A DNA stretch of 64,000 bases from Marinobacterium mangrovicola (GTDB taxonomy: Bacteria > Pseudomonadota > Gammaproteobacteria > Pseudomonadales > Balneatricaceae): the NCBI RefSeq assembly GCF_004339595.1, contig NZ_SMFU01000007.1, forward strand, positions 1,424,658 to 1,488,657. Reading direction: 5' to 3'. Under the pieces are notes generated by a model. It saw only the letters and a program-made list of their open reading frames with translations. It searched no databases and was not told the DNA's origin. Of the stretch, positions 38,703 to 47,733 are shown in pieces. The stretch's first letter is position 1. Each line of letters begins with the position of its first letter. A program made the position numbers and the translations under genes.

Positions 38703-39154
38703 TGCATCCTGGCCACTGATGGCATCCCGCCGTTACTAAGCACCGATTCCCCAACAGGAATCGCACGGAGTCTGTCTGTTTGCCCTGTATCACAAACCTT
38801 TTTCATCAACTGGTGATGCTCGGGTTTCAGCATTGGACGAGACTGATCGAGCATACGCTCTACCAGATAACACCCCTTGCCTTTCAAGATAAGCATCAGA
38901 TCAACGAGGGCACCTGTCAGGTGCGCAACCTCACGACTTTGAATCGCCAGGTATACGCGACGGATGTGATTACGCAGCTGAATCGGCCGCGCAGCAACCC
39001 GGCGCTGCAGATATCGCAGCACAATCAGGTGTTCCTGCCCTCGGTATATCAGATGAGGGTCTTCCTGAATACGGAACAGCTCTAACTGCCGTACAATTTG
39101 GTACTGGTGCGAGGCATCCACTCCGGACGACTGCACCGTCAATGGTAAGGTCAC
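38699..39154 (-). CDS. Hypothetical first gene of the PAS/Roadblock operon
   Basis: 151 aa from a GTG at 39154 with GGAG 7 nt before. Its stop overlaps the start of the next gene (ATGA), which strongly supports it as real. Mostly helical, basic, no signal or membrane segment; not recognised. The middle (HIRRVYLAIQSREVAHLTGALVDLMLILKGKG) may form a helical hairpin. It heads the operon and is divergent from acnB. Confidence 0.6.
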   Translation of the reverse strand: MTLPLTVQSSGVDASHQYQIVRQLELFRIQEDPHLIYRGQEHLIVLRYLQRRVAARPIQLRNHIRRVYLAIQSREVAHLTGALVDLMLILKGKGCYLVERMLDQSRPMLKPEHHQLMKKVCDTGQTDRLRAIPVGESVLSNGGMPSVARMQ

Positions 39155-39451
39155 GGATTTACTCCAATTAACCGAACGGGCGTATGGACACTTTATACCG
39201 GTCTTTCAAAGGCCTGCGCAACCCCGAGGCCCACTTAGGTTGACCGGCATCAAGCCAAAGCACAGATGTAGATAGGCCAAAGTCTAACACCCAAGATTGT
39301 CGACAAACTTAACTTTGGCAACCCCTTCCTATAAAATTCGCGTCGCCAAACACTAATCGATACCTAATCGATAACCCACCGCAGAAGTATAGACATCCCT
39401 GCCGGGGTGTTCAGCTATCTGTGTGTGGTGACAACAGATGAGGGCCTTGTC
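39155..39451. promoter_or_regulatory. Divergent control region, PAS/Roadblock operon and acnB
   Basis: 297 bp. Seen: TTGTCGACAA palindrome at 39298-39307, a -10-like TATAAAAT at 39330-39337 pointing to acnB, and a direct repeat CTAATCGATA at 39353-39362 and 39364-39373, just downstream of that -10 where a repressor could bind. Confidence 0.5.
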
Positions 39452-42052
39452 GTGCTAGAAGCTTACCGTAAACATGTAGAAGAACGCGCCGCAGAAGGCG
39501 TGCCGCCGAAACCCCTGGAACCGGAACAGACCGCCGATCTGGTTGAGCTGCTGAAGAACCCGCCGGCCGGTGAAGAAGAGTTCCTGATGGAGCTTCTCAC
39601 CAACCGCGTCCCCGCTGGTGTTGACCAGGCCGCTTATGTCAAAGCCGGCTTCCTGGCAGCGATCGCCAAGGGCGAGGCGTCTTCCCCGCTGATCGACAAG
39701 GTCAAGGCTGTCGAACTGCTCGGCACCATGCTCGGTGGTTACAACATCGCGCCGCTGGTCGAAGCACTGGACGATGCCGAACTGGCACCGACCGCTGCGA
39801 AAGCGCTGTCCCACACTCTGCTGATGTTCGATGCCTTCCATGACGTGAAGGAAAAAATGGACGCCGGCAACACCCACGCCAAACAGGTTGTAGAATCCTG
39901 GGCCAACGGCGAGTGGTTCACCAGCAAGCCGAAACTGGAAGACAAAATCACCGTTACCGTATTTAAGGTACCGGGTGAAACCAACACCGACGACCTGTCT
40001 CCGGCCCCGGACGCCTGGTCACGCCCCGACATTCCTCTGCACGCCAATGCGATGCTGAAGATGGAGCGCGAAGGCATCAACCCTGAAGAGCCGGGTGTAA
40101 AAGGCCCTCTCGCGCAGATCGAAGAAGTCAAAGCCAAAGGCTTCCCGGTTGCTTATGTCGGTGACGTAGTCGGTACCGGCTCTTCCCGTAAGTCTGCAAC
40201 CAACTCCGTACTTTGGTTCTTCGGCGATGACATCCCGAACGTACCGAACAAGCGCGCTGGCGGCTACTGCTTCGGCGGCAAGATCGCGCCGATCTTCTAT
40301 AACACCATGGAAGATGCCGGTGCCCTGCCGATCGAAATGCCGGTCGACGACCTGAACATGGGCGACGTCATCGACGTTTACCCGTATGAAGGCAAAGTCT
40401 GCAAACACGGTACCGATGAGGTGATCTGCAACTTCGGTCTGAAAACCCAGGTTCTGCTGGACGAAGTCCGCGCTGGCGGCCGTATCCCGCTGATCATTGG
40501 TCGCGGTCTCACCGACAAAGCCCGCGAAGCTCTGGGCCTGGAAGGCTCTGATCTGTTCCGTAAGCCGGAACAGCCGGCTGACACTGGTAAGGGCTACACC
40601 CTGGCACAGAAGATGGTCGGCAAGGCCTGCGGCATGGACGGCGTCCGTCCGGGCATGTACTGCGAGCCGAAGATGACCACCGTCGGCTCCCAGGATACCA
40701 CCGGTCCCATGACCCGTGACGAGCTGAAAGACCTGGCCTGCCTCGGCTTCTCCGCCGACCTGACCATGCAGTCTTTCTGCCACACTGCAGCCTACCCGAA
40801 ACCGGTTGACGTTCAGACTCATCACACCCTGCCGGACTTCATTATGAACCGCGGCGGTGTCGCTCTGCGCCCGGGCGACGGTATCATCCACTCCTGGCTG
40901 AACCGCATGCTGCTGCCAGATACCGTTGGTACCGGTGGTGACTCTCACACCCGCTTCCCGCTGGGCATCTCCTTCCCGGCCGGTTCCGGCCTGGTCGCCT
41001 TCGCGGCTGCCACCGGCGTTATGCCGCTGGATATGCCGGAGTCTGTACTGGTTCGCTTCAAAGGCAAGCGCAAGCCGGGCATCACCCTGCGCGACCTGGT
41101 CCACGCCATCCCGCTGTACGGTATCAAGCAGGGCCTGCTGACCGTTGAGAAAGCCGGTAAGAAAAACGCCTTCTCTGGTCGCGTTCTTGAGATCGAAGGC
41201 CTGGAAGACCTGACCGTTGAACAGGCATTCGAACTGTCCGACGCTTCCGCAGAGCGTTCAGCAGCAGGCTGTACCATCAACCTGTCTGAAGACTCCGTTG
41301 CCGAGTACCTGCGCTCCAACATCGTCATGTTGAAGTGGATGATCTCTGAAGGTTACGGCGATGTTCGTACCATCGAGCGCCGTATCAAGGGCATGGAAGA
41401 GTGGCTGGCAAACCCGAGCCTGATGCGCGCAGACGCCGATGCGGAATACGCTGAAGTGATCGAAATCGATCTGGGCGAAATTGACCAGCCGATCCTCTGC
41501 GCACCGAACGACCCGGACGATGCTCGTCTGCTGTCCGACGTGGCTGGCGACAAGATCGACGAAGTCTTCATCGGCTCCTGCATGACCAACATCGGCCACT
41601 TCCGCGCCGCGGGCAAACTGCTGGAAGCATCCGGCAAGACCATCCCGACTCGTCTGTGGGTGTCTCCGCCGACCAAGATGGACCAGGCTCAGCTTACTGA
41701 AGAAGGCTTCTACAGCATCTTCGGCAAGGCCGGTGCTCGCATGGAAATGCCGGGCTGCTCCCTGTGCATGGGTAACCAGGCACGCGTAGCGTCCAAGTCC
41801 ACCGTGGTATCCACTTCTACCCGTAACTTCCCGAACCGTCTCGGCGACGGCGCCAACGTTTACCTGGCGTCTGCTGAGCTGGCGGCCGTTGCGGCACTGG
41901 AAGGCAAACTGCCGACTCCGGCAGAATACATGGAGTACGCCAGCAAGATCGACAGCATGTCCGGTGAGATCTACCGTTACATGAACTTCGATCAGATGGA
42001 TACCTACGTCGAGAAAGCCTCCTCGGTCATCCCGACCGTTCAGGAAGCCTGA
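39452..42052 (+). CDS. acnB: Aconitate hydratase B
   Basis: 866 aa from the GTG at 39452 ([16 protein letters not shown]), which matches the E. coli AcnB start; the open frame upstream to 39407 is not conserved. Interconverts citrate and isocitrate in the TCA and glyoxylate cycles and supplies substrate to AceA in this window. The 4Fe-4S ligands are Cys710, Cys769 and Cys772, identical in number to E. coli. The N-terminal HEAT-like domain and the swivel domain ([14 protein letters not shown]) precede the catalytic part, as in all AcnB proteins. Strong terminator follows. Confidence 0.98.
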   Translation: MLEAYRKHVEERAAEGVPPKPLEPEQTADLVELLKNPPAGEEEFLMELLTNRVPAGVDQAAYVKAGFLAAIAKGEASSPLIDKVKAVELLGTMLGGYNIAPLVEALDDAELAPTAAKALSHTLLMFDAFHDVKEKMDAGNTHAKQVVESWANGEWFTSKPKLEDKITVTVFKVPGETNTDDLSPAPDAWSRPDIPLHANAMLKMEREGINPEEPGVKGPLAQIEEVKAKGFPVAYVGDVVGTGSSRKSATNSVLWFFGDDIPNVPNKRAGGYCFGGKIAPIFYNTMEDAGALPIEMPVDDLNMGDVIDVYPYEGKVCKHGTDEVICNFGLKTQVLLDEVRAGGRIPLIIGRGLTDKAREALGLEGSDLFRKPEQPADTGKGYTLAQKMVGKACGMDGVRPGMYCEPKMTTVGSQDTTGPMTRDELKDLACLGFSADLTMQSFCHTAAYPKPVDVQTHHTLPDFIMNRGGVALRPGDGIIHSWLNRMLLPDTVGTGGDSHTRFPLGISFPAGSGLVAFAAATGVMPLDMPESVLVRFKGKRKPGITLRDLVHAIPLYGIKQGLLTVEKAGKKNAFSGRVLEIEGLEDLTVEQAFELSDASAERSAAGCTINLSEDSVAEYLRSNIVMLKWMISEGYGDVRTIERRIKGMEEWLANPSLMRADADAEYAEVIEIDLGEIDQPILCAPNDPDDARLLSDVAGDKIDEVFIGSCMTNIGHFRAAGKLLEASGKTIPTRLWVSPPTKMDQAQLTEEGFYSIFGKAGARMEMPGCSLCMGNQARVASKSTVVSTSTRNFPNRLGDGANVYLASAELAAVAALEGKLPTPAEYMEYASKIDSMSGEIYRYMNFDQMDTYVEKASSVIPTVQEA

Positions 42053-42087
42053 TCCATACACCTGATCAGTCGATAAGGTAGAGACGA

Positions 42088-42114
42088 AAGCCCCGGCCCT
42101 GCGCCGGGGCTTTT
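42088..42114 (+). terminator. Rho-independent terminator of acnB
   Basis: AAGCCCCGGC / GCCGGGGCTT with a 5-nt loop followed by TTTTCTTT. Confidence 0.9.
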
Positions 42115-42202
42115 CTTTGCCCGCTATTTGACCCAAGCCGCTTCGGTCAAATCAGCATAACCGTTACAATTACTGCCACAGACAAACCAAGCAGGAGTCC
42201 CC

Positions 42203-42622
42203 ATGCGCAAACCCGACGTCGACCAGCCGACTACCGCAACCGACGAAACCAACCAGACCAAGAACGGCTTCCTCGCCCTCGTATCACGCCTGGTATTTGA
42301 TGAGACCCTGCCCGTACGCTTCATGTACAAAACCGTTCCTGAGCACCTCAACGACACCGGTTGGCGCATGTTTACCGGCTACGAAACCGAGGAGTTTCTG
42401 GAAAACGAACAAATCAACCTGGTTCCGATGCCGGTTGAACGCATGGTCGAGCTGGACGCCTCGCTGGAAGAGCTGGTCACCTACAATGCCGGTACTGTCT
42501 GGGAGCGCACCCCGGAAGCCGAAGGCTGGGAGCGCGTTCACGACTTCCAGATCCCTTCACCGAAGGTCGATGTAGAGATCACCAATGATGTAGATATCTT
42601 CAAGAAAAATCGCGACGAGTAA
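42203..42622 (+). CDS. DUF2185/Imm33-like protein
   Basis: 139 aa, with AGGAG before the ATG. The stretch VRFMYKTVPEHLNDTGWRMFTGYETEEFLENEQINLVPM resembles DUF2185 (also named Imm33, found among toxin-immunity proteins), where a W-R-x-F-x-G-x-E core is typical. The N-terminal 25 residues are polar and probably flexible. No toxin or contact-dependent-inhibition gene lies nearby, so immunity function is not supported here. Stands alone between acnB and the small heat-shock gene. Confidence 0.65.
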   Translation: MRKPDVDQPTTATDETNQTKNGFLALVSRLVFDETLPVRFMYKTVPEHLNDTGWRMFTGYETEEFLENEQINLVPMPVERMVELDASLEELVTYNAGTVWERTPEAEGWERVHDFQIPSPKVDVEITNDVDIFKKNRDE

Positions 42623-42643
42623 GAAAAAATTCGAATTTCGGTA

Positions 42644-42670
42644 TTGAAAACCCGCAAGGCAGCCACATAA
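42644..42670 (+). promoter_or_regulatory. Sigma-32 (heat-shock) promoter
   Basis: TTGAAA (42644-42649), 13-bp spacer, CCACATAA (42663-42670), a fair match to the CTTGAAA-CCCCATNT heat-shock consensus. Confidence 0.55.
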
Positions 42671-42676
42671 AAGTGG

Positions 42677-42768
42677 ATAGGCGGAGGCGCTCAATGGAGG
42701 CCCCGCCCACCGCCAGGCCGAATGGCTGGCAGATTAAATCCATATTGCTTTATGAGGATATGCACATG
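42677..42768 (+). ncRNA. ROSE-like RNA thermometer in the Hsp20 leader
   Basis: The ~90-nt leader can fold into two or three hairpins. The last, CATATTGCT / AGGATATG, pairs the Shine-Dalgarno (GAGG/AGGA, 42754-42759) with a TTGCT element, the signature of ROSE thermosensors upstream of ibpA-type genes. Upstream stems include CCAGGCC-GAAT-GGCTGG and a GC-rich GGCGG/CCGCC pairing. Heating would open the last hairpin and free the ribosome site. Confidence 0.65.
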
Positions 42769-43188
42769 CGTAACTTTGATCTTTCCCCGCTTTACCGTTC
42801 CGCCATTGGTTTTGACCGCCTTGCCTCAATGCTGGATGCCGCAAACCGCAGCAACGAACAGCAACCGAGTTACCCGCCATACAACATCGAATTACTGGGC
42901 GAGAATGAATATCGCATCACTATGGCAGTGGCCGGCTTTAACAGCAGTGAGCTGGATATTCAGACCGAGAATGGCAATCTGACGATCACCGGACAGAAAG
43001 AACCGGACGAACAGGAGCACAAGTACCTGTACCAGGGCATTGCCGCTCGCAACTTTGAACGCCGCTTCCAGCTTGCAGACCATGTCCGTGTCGTGAAAGC
43101 CTCCGTCGAAAACGGGCTGCTGCACGTAGATCTGGTGCGTGAAATTCCAGAGGCGATGAAATCACGCCGCATTGAGATTCAGAGCTAA
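42766..43188 (+). CDS. Small heat-shock protein, Hsp20/IbpA family
   Basis: 140 aa from the ATG at 42766 (MRNFDLSPLYRSAIGFDR), the conserved IbpA/B start; the frame extends upstream into the leader but is not coding. Holdase that binds unfolding proteins. The alpha-crystallin domain spans ~35-125 (YNIELLGENEYRITMAVAGF, LTITGQK, ARNFERRFQLADHVRVVKASVENGLLHVDL). The leader carries a heat-shock promoter and ROSE-like hairpin, fitting double heat control. Confidence 0.93.
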   Translation: MRNFDLSPLYRSAIGFDRLASMLDAANRSNEQQPSYPPYNIELLGENEYRITMAVAGFNSSELDIQTENGNLTITGQKEPDEQEHKYLYQGIAARNFERRFQLADHVRVVKASVENGLLHVDLVREIPEAMKSRRIEIQS

Positions 43189-43206
43189 GCACTCTTCCAC
43201 AGGATA

Positions 43207-43237
43207 AAAAAAGCCCCGCATCAAGCGGGGCTTTTTT
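43207..43237. terminator. Bidirectional terminator
   Basis: A 13-bp perfect stem (AAAAAAGCCCCGC / GCGGGGCTTTTTT) with a 5-nt loop between the convergent hsp20 and CarF-like genes. Confidence 0.92.
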
Positions 43238-43993
43238 CTAGCGCTCAACACGCTCTCCGAACCAATGCCTCTTCTCAATGACACCCATACGAAGCAGAAG
43301 CCTACAGATCGCATCGACCAGGAAGTTTGCGTGACCGATGATAAAGCAGAAACCACTCTCCCCCTCCTGGTGATGACGGATATGGGTTTTCATCGAATAC
43401 ATTAGACGCAACTTCTGCACGCGTCTGGCGATAGCAACACCCCAGGGCATAGTCTTGGAACCATGCACCCAGGCATGGATGTGATCGGTATGGAGCACGC
43501 CGATAGAGAATACCAGCAGTGCGAATGATAGATATGCCACCCCGGATAGAGCGATTCCTGAAATGGAAAGGCCGATCGACAGCAGGATAAACAAAGTGGC
43601 CGGCACACAGGTCATAAAGAAAAAGTCACGGTACGGTCGGTTTACGCAAGGCCCCGCATTACGGTGATGAATCTTGAAAAAATACACCTCACGATCAAAC
43701 ACGGTTGAGCTGGAGAACACGCGTTTCTTCTTGGTATTGAAATCATCGGAGTTTCGCTTGCCCTTATAGTCGTAAAGCTCACCATATCCTTTTGCGTAAT
43801 TAAGTGGCTGATAATCGATAAAGAGGTGAACCAGGCCACTCACGAAATCTGCCAGAAAAAGCGCTACGTAGAAGGTGACCAAAGCAGACAGCCAGGTGAA
43901 CTGAGACCAGTCAACCAGATAAAGCCCCCCAAAAAAGAGCGCAAAATAGCCAAAGATCAGCGGTGGGGCGAGTTTTTCTGACGAGATATTCAT
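43238..43993 (-). CDS. CarF/TMEM189-like membrane desaturase
   Basis: 251 aa with about four membrane helices. The His pattern fits the Kua/CarF/TMEM189 family: DFVSGLVHLFID, KIHHRNAGP, LHTDHIHAWVH and HIRHHQ followed by FCFIIGHANFLVD. Family members CarF and human PEDS1 make the vinyl-ether bond of plasmalogens. Compared with CarF it is divergent, with an insert (about residues 70-95), so the exact substrate is uncertain. Stands alone behind a bidirectional terminator; 184 bp of featureless sequence lie beyond its start. Confidence 0.7.
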   Translation of the reverse strand: MNISSEKLAPPLIFGYFALFFGGLYLVDWSQFTWLSALVTFYVALFLADFVSGLVHLFIDYQPLNYAKGYGELYDYKGKRNSDDFNTKKKRVFSSSTVFDREVYFFKIHHRNAGPCVNRPYRDFFFMTCVPATLFILLSIGLSISGIALSGVAYLSFALLVFSIGVLHTDHIHAWVHGSKTMPWGVAIARRVQKLRLMYSMKTHIRHHQEGESGFCFIIGHANFLVDAICRLLLRMGVIEKRHWFGERVER

Positions 43994-44177
43994 TTTGAAA
44001 CTCTGCGGATGGTCGAGTGGGTGATCTGTTTGCCGAGTACTGATTATAAAAACATGTATCTACAGAAGCCACCCGCGAGCCCGCCCGCTTTGAACCTCTC
44101 GCTAAACCGGCCTCTGATACAGATCAACATTGGATACCATCGCACGCCAAATTCATGACTATGAGCCCCACATAGAA

Positions 44178-44726
44178 TCAGCACTGGCCGTGTTCGCTCA
44201 ATATCCCCTCAACCCTCTGAACCCCATAGCGATACCAGCGCATCCCCTCCGACCAGAAGTTCTCAGGCAGCCCCGCCTTACATTTTAACGCCTTGATAAA
44301 CTCCTCAGGCTGCGGCAATTGCTCCCAGACCGATGGCAAAAATGTGGCTCTATGGTCGTCAAAACTCAACACGACACCATCGATCTCGGGCTCCAGCACA
44401 GAGATCAGATCTTCTTCACTTGAAACCTCTATCTCATGATGCGCGCCTAAAATCGACACCTCTAATTTAAGCTGCTCAAGCTCAGCGCCCGTTAGCGACG
44501 GAAAGCGAGGATCCGAGAACGCCGCATTGCGACTGTTTTCGATGATATCCCTGGCGAGAGAACGATGGGGTTCCAAAGAGCCGATACAGCCCCTCAGTCT
44601 GCCATTGATTGTCAGCGTCACAAAGCAACAGCCGGGAGCCGACAGCGCTTGCGGTTCCTCTGGCTCAGTCGCCCTGCCAAAGCTTGCCAGCAGACTTTGG
44701 CGGGCAAGCCTCAGAACCTCAGACAT
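44178..44726 (-). CDS. amrA: AmmeMemoRadiSam system protein A (AMMECR1 domain)
   Basis: 182 aa from the ATG at 44726 (GAGG 5 nt before); longer in-frame starts overlap amrB. AMMECR1 fold with the invariant LRGCIGSLEP motif, whose Cys may be catalytic, and YAFSDPRFPSLT-like PRFPSL. Biochemical role is unknown. Preceded by amrB on the same strand with a 7-nt gap; the radical-SAM partner amrS is divergent. Confidence 0.9.
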   Translation of the reverse strand: MSEVLRLARQSLLASFGRATEPEEPQALSAPGCCFVTLTINGRLRGCIGSLEPHRSLARDIIENSRNAAFSDPRFPSLTGAELEQLKLEVSILGAHHEIEVSSEEDLISVLEPEIDGVVLSFDDHRATFLPSVWEQLPQPEEFIKALKCKAGLPENFWSEGMRWYRYGVQRVEGILSEHGQC

Positions 44727-44733
44727 CAACGCC

Positions 44734-45534
44734 TCAGAAAATAGCATAGCTACCATACCCCACGACCTGATCACGGGGACCCGCTGTATCACCCGAATTA
44801 CACAGCGCTACTCGCTCAATCGAAAGACAACGACGATGAGCCGCCAGCATCAGTCCGTTAAGCGCATGAGCACCACAAGCCTGATCCGGATGAATATCAG
44901 AACGCAGGGCAAGAATGGCATGCTCGGTGTCCCGGTCTATTTGCCTGGCCTCATCATAACTGTGGTAGTGACTCAGATCGGTACTGATAACCACCAGCAC
45001 ATCCTTCTCGTCCCAGGCCCATTCAATAAGGTCAGCAACGGGCGCGGGTGGTACCTGACCGACGACCAACGGCAACAACCTGGCAGACGGGAGAAGCTGC
45101 AGCAGAAACGGCAACTGAACCTCGAGGCAATGCTCAAGTTCGTGTACATCTGGACGCACCTGTATATCAAAACGCTGCTCCAGCTTCGCAAGACTGTGCT
45201 GATCAACAGCCATCGATCCAACCGGTGTAGCAAACATCTCGACATCCGGTGCCGCGATACCACGCAGCGGAACTCGGTGATTCGGACCCATCAACAATAC
45301 CCGACGCCATCGTCGCGACCGCTCCAGGTCATCGCCCAACAGACTAAAACCTCTTGCGGCAACAGACCCGGAGTAGTCGTAACCCGCATGCGGAACCACC
45401 AACGCACAAATACCGGCTCGCTGAGCCCCCTCAACATGCTGCTCGCTAAGGAGAGACGCAACCTTTTGGCGCAAGGTCGACGCCTGCCCAGGATAGAACA
45501 GCCCAGCAACAGCAGCCGGACGCACATGATTCAT
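44734..45534 (-). CDS. amrB: AmmeMemoRadiSam system protein B (MEMO family)
   Basis: 266 aa from the ATG at 45534; a GTG at 45543 is also possible. MEMO-fold protein related to extradiol dioxygenases. The residues that bind metal in human MEMO1 line up: His49 (PHAGYDYSG), His86 (GPNHRV), His189 (STDLSHYHSYDEA) and Cys220 (CGAHALNG). Substrate unknown. Upstream of amrA in a two-gene operon, head-to-head with amrS across 95 bp. Confidence 0.92.
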   Translation of the reverse strand: MNHVRPAAVAGLFYPGQASTLRQKVASLLSEQHVEGAQRAGICALVVPHAGYDYSGSVAARGFSLLGDDLERSRRWRRVLLMGPNHRVPLRGIAAPDVEMFATPVGSMAVDQHSLAKLEQRFDIQVRPDVHELEHCLEVQLPFLLQLLPSARLLPLVVGQVPPAPVADLIEWAWDEKDVLVVISTDLSHYHSYDEARQIDRDTEHAILALRSDIHPDQACGAHALNGLMLAAHRRCLSIERVALCNSGDTAGPRDQVVGYGSYAIF

Positions 45535-45629
45535 GACATCCACCCTTTAGTTGGTTCACCCAATCGCCACAAAGGCCATCTAAGGATCAACTAAAATTAT
45601 AGTCATCATGAAAGCATTCGGAGACGAGC

Positions 45630-46730
45630 ATGCACGATTCCAGCCCCCTCACTGGTGGCGTCAGCACGCGATGGTGGCACCGTATCAGCAAGGATAAAAT
45701 CCAATGCGATATCTGCCCCCGACAATGCCATCTGAGCGACGGACAAAGAGGCCTCTGCTTTGTTCGCGGCGCAGAGGGTGGTGAAGTCCGGCTATATAGC
45801 TACGGCCGCTCCAGCGGCTTTTGTATCGATCCGATTGAGAAAAAGCCCCTGAACCACTTTTTGCCAGGCACCCCAGTCCTCTCTTTCGGTACCGCCGGCT
45901 GCAACCTGGCGTGCAAATTCTGCCAGAACTGGGATATGAGCAAATCGCGAGAAATGGACACGCTCAGCCAGAGCGCATCGCCGGAACTGCTGGCGACAAC
46001 GGCAGAAAAACTGGGCTGCCGTAGCATCGCCTTTACCTATAACGACCCGGTGATCTTTCATGAATACGCCATCGACTGCGCCATCGCCGCTCACCAGCAC
46101 GGTATCAAGAGCGTTGCCGTGTCCGCCGGTTATGTTTGCCGCGGGCCTCGGGAAGAGTTTTATCAGCACATGGACGCGGCCAACATCGACCTGAAAGCGT
46201 TTACCGAGCGGTTCTACCAGCGCATCTGTGGCGGCCAGCTGAGCGCGGTACTGGAAACACTCGAATACATCCGACACGAAACCAACGTCTGGCTTGAAAT
46301 AACCACCCTGCTCATTCCAGGTCAGAACGACTCCGATACGGAACTCACACAATTATCACACTGGATCGCTGAGCACCTGGGTAAGGACGTTCCCCTGCAT
46401 TTCAGCGCCTTTCATCCTGACTGGAAAATGGCAGATACACCGCCAACACCGCCAGCCACGCTTACCCGGGCACGCAATATCGCACGCGACGCAGGGCTTG
46501 AATACGTTTACACCGGTAACGTCCACGACCGGGGCGGTAGCTCAACCTGGTGCCCTGAATGCGGCCATTTACTGATCGAACGGGACTGGTATCAACTGGG
46601 AAGCTGGGGGCTAGATGAAAAAGGATGCTGCCAACAATGCGGTGATCCAGTCCCGGGCCTGTTCGAAGCAAGGCCCGGCCACTGGGGATCACGACGAGAG
46701 CCGGTCAGACTGTACCAACCAACGAATTAG
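45630..46730 (+). CDS. amrS: AmmeMemoRadiSam system radical SAM enzyme
   Basis: 366 aa. The radical-SAM cluster motif is C91-x3-C95-x2-C98 ([16 protein letters not shown]). An N-terminal Cys set (C26, C29, C33, C43) and a C-terminal pair of CxxC-type elements (C308/C311 and C333-C334/C337) suggest extra metal sites, the latter like a zinc ribbon. Related to pyruvate-formate-lyase activases. A TATAGT -10 lies at 45598-45603. Its end overlaps dusC by 26 nt (convergent). Confidence 0.93.
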   Translation: MHDSSPLTGGVSTRWWHRISKDKIQCDICPRQCHLSDGQRGLCFVRGAEGGEVRLYSYGRSSGFCIDPIEKKPLNHFLPGTPVLSFGTAGCNLACKFCQNWDMSKSREMDTLSQSASPELLATTAEKLGCRSIAFTYNDPVIFHEYAIDCAIAAHQHGIKSVAVSAGYVCRGPREEFYQHMDAANIDLKAFTERFYQRICGGQLSAVLETLEYIRHETNVWLEITTLLIPGQNDSDTELTQLSHWIAEHLGKDVPLHFSAFHPDWKMADTPPTPPATLTRARNIARDAGLEYVYTGNVHDRGGSSTWCPECGHLLIERDWYQLGSWGLDEKGCCQQCGDPVPGLFEARPGHWGSRREPVRLYQPTN

Positions 46731-47691
46731 CGACCGTCGGATCGAGACGCACAGCTCTCGCCTCGAGCAGATGCTCAAGCAGACGCTCCGGAGCCTTTTC
46801 GGTACGAATGCGCGCAAAGAGATCTTTGGCTTCAGGCATCTGCCAGGAGAGCATATGCAACCACTGCTTAAGACGACCGTGCACGTGCTTCTCGGCAATG
46901 TTGCACATCGCTTCACGATGGAAGCGCTCAAGCAGGAGCAACACCTGCGCCCAGGGATCTTCCGGGCGAGCAGATGAACCCTTGATAGCCAGCGCCAGAA
47001 AGGGGTTCGCCACCAGACCGCGACCGATCATGACATCATCGCAGCCACTGACCTCTCTGCAACGATGATAATCGTCGACACTCCAAACCTCACCATTGGC
47101 TATCACCGGAAGGCTCACCGACTCCCGAATTCGCGCGATCCACTCCCAATGGGCTGGCGGCTTGTAGCCCTCTACCTTGGTGCGAGCGTGTACTGCAAGA
47201 GACGCAGCACCGGCGCTCTCAATGCCTGCGGCATTATCCAGCGCCAGCGCTTTGTCACGAAACCCGAGGCGCATCTTGGCACTGACGGGAATGTCAGAGG
47301 GTACCGCACGACGTACTTCCGCCACGATACGGTGAATCAACTCCGGCTCATCCAGCAATATTGCACCACCCCGGCTTTTATTCACCGTCTTGGCCGGACA
47401 GCCAAAGTTCAGATCGATACCGGGCGCTCCCAGCTCCACCGCCCGACATGCATTGTCAGCGAGTGCCGCGGGATCGCTTCCCAGCAACTGCAACAGCACA
47501 ACCGTGCCCGACTCCGTTCGACCCTGCTGGCGCAGCTCAGGTGCCAGCCGATGAAATACCACCGGTGGCAGCAGTCGATCAGTTACGCGAACAAACTCGG
47601 TAACACACTGATCGATGCCACCGACATCAGTCAGTAACTTGCGCAGCGTATAATCTACAACGCCCTCCATCGGGGCCAGAATAATTCGCAT
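46705..47691 (-). CDS. dusC: tRNA-dihydrouridine(16) synthase DusC
   Basis: 328 aa. FMN enzyme that reduces U16 of tRNA. Catalytic Cys98 lies in [29 protein letters not shown] starts the barrel; [12 protein letters not shown] binds flavin phosphate. The DusC subfamily is chosen from the AELCRQQ-like absence of DusB motifs and the length; DusA/B cannot be fully excluded by eye. Convergent overlap with amrS. Confidence 0.88.
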   Translation of the reverse strand: MRIILAPMEGVVDYTLRKLLTDVGGIDQCVTEFVRVTDRLLPPVVFHRLAPELRQQGRTESGTVVLLQLLGSDPAALADNACRAVELGAPGIDLNFGCPAKTVNKSRGGAILLDEPELIHRIVAEVRRAVPSDIPVSAKMRLGFRDKALALDNAAGIESAGAASLAVHARTKVEGYKPPAHWEWIARIRESVSLPVIANGEVWSVDDYHRCREVSGCDDVMIGRGLVANPFLALAIKGSSARPEDPWAQVLLLLERFHREAMCNIAEKHVHGRLKQWLHMLSWQMPEAKDLFARIRTEKAPERLLEHLLEARAVRLDPTVANSLVGTV

Positions 47692-47733
47692 AACGGGGTT
47701 TTAACTGCCTCGATCCGCCACTAGGCTGTAAAT

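Noticed and set aside
40019-41104. 361-aa ORF antisense to acnB
   Set aside because: Shadow of a highly expressed gene with strong codon bias.
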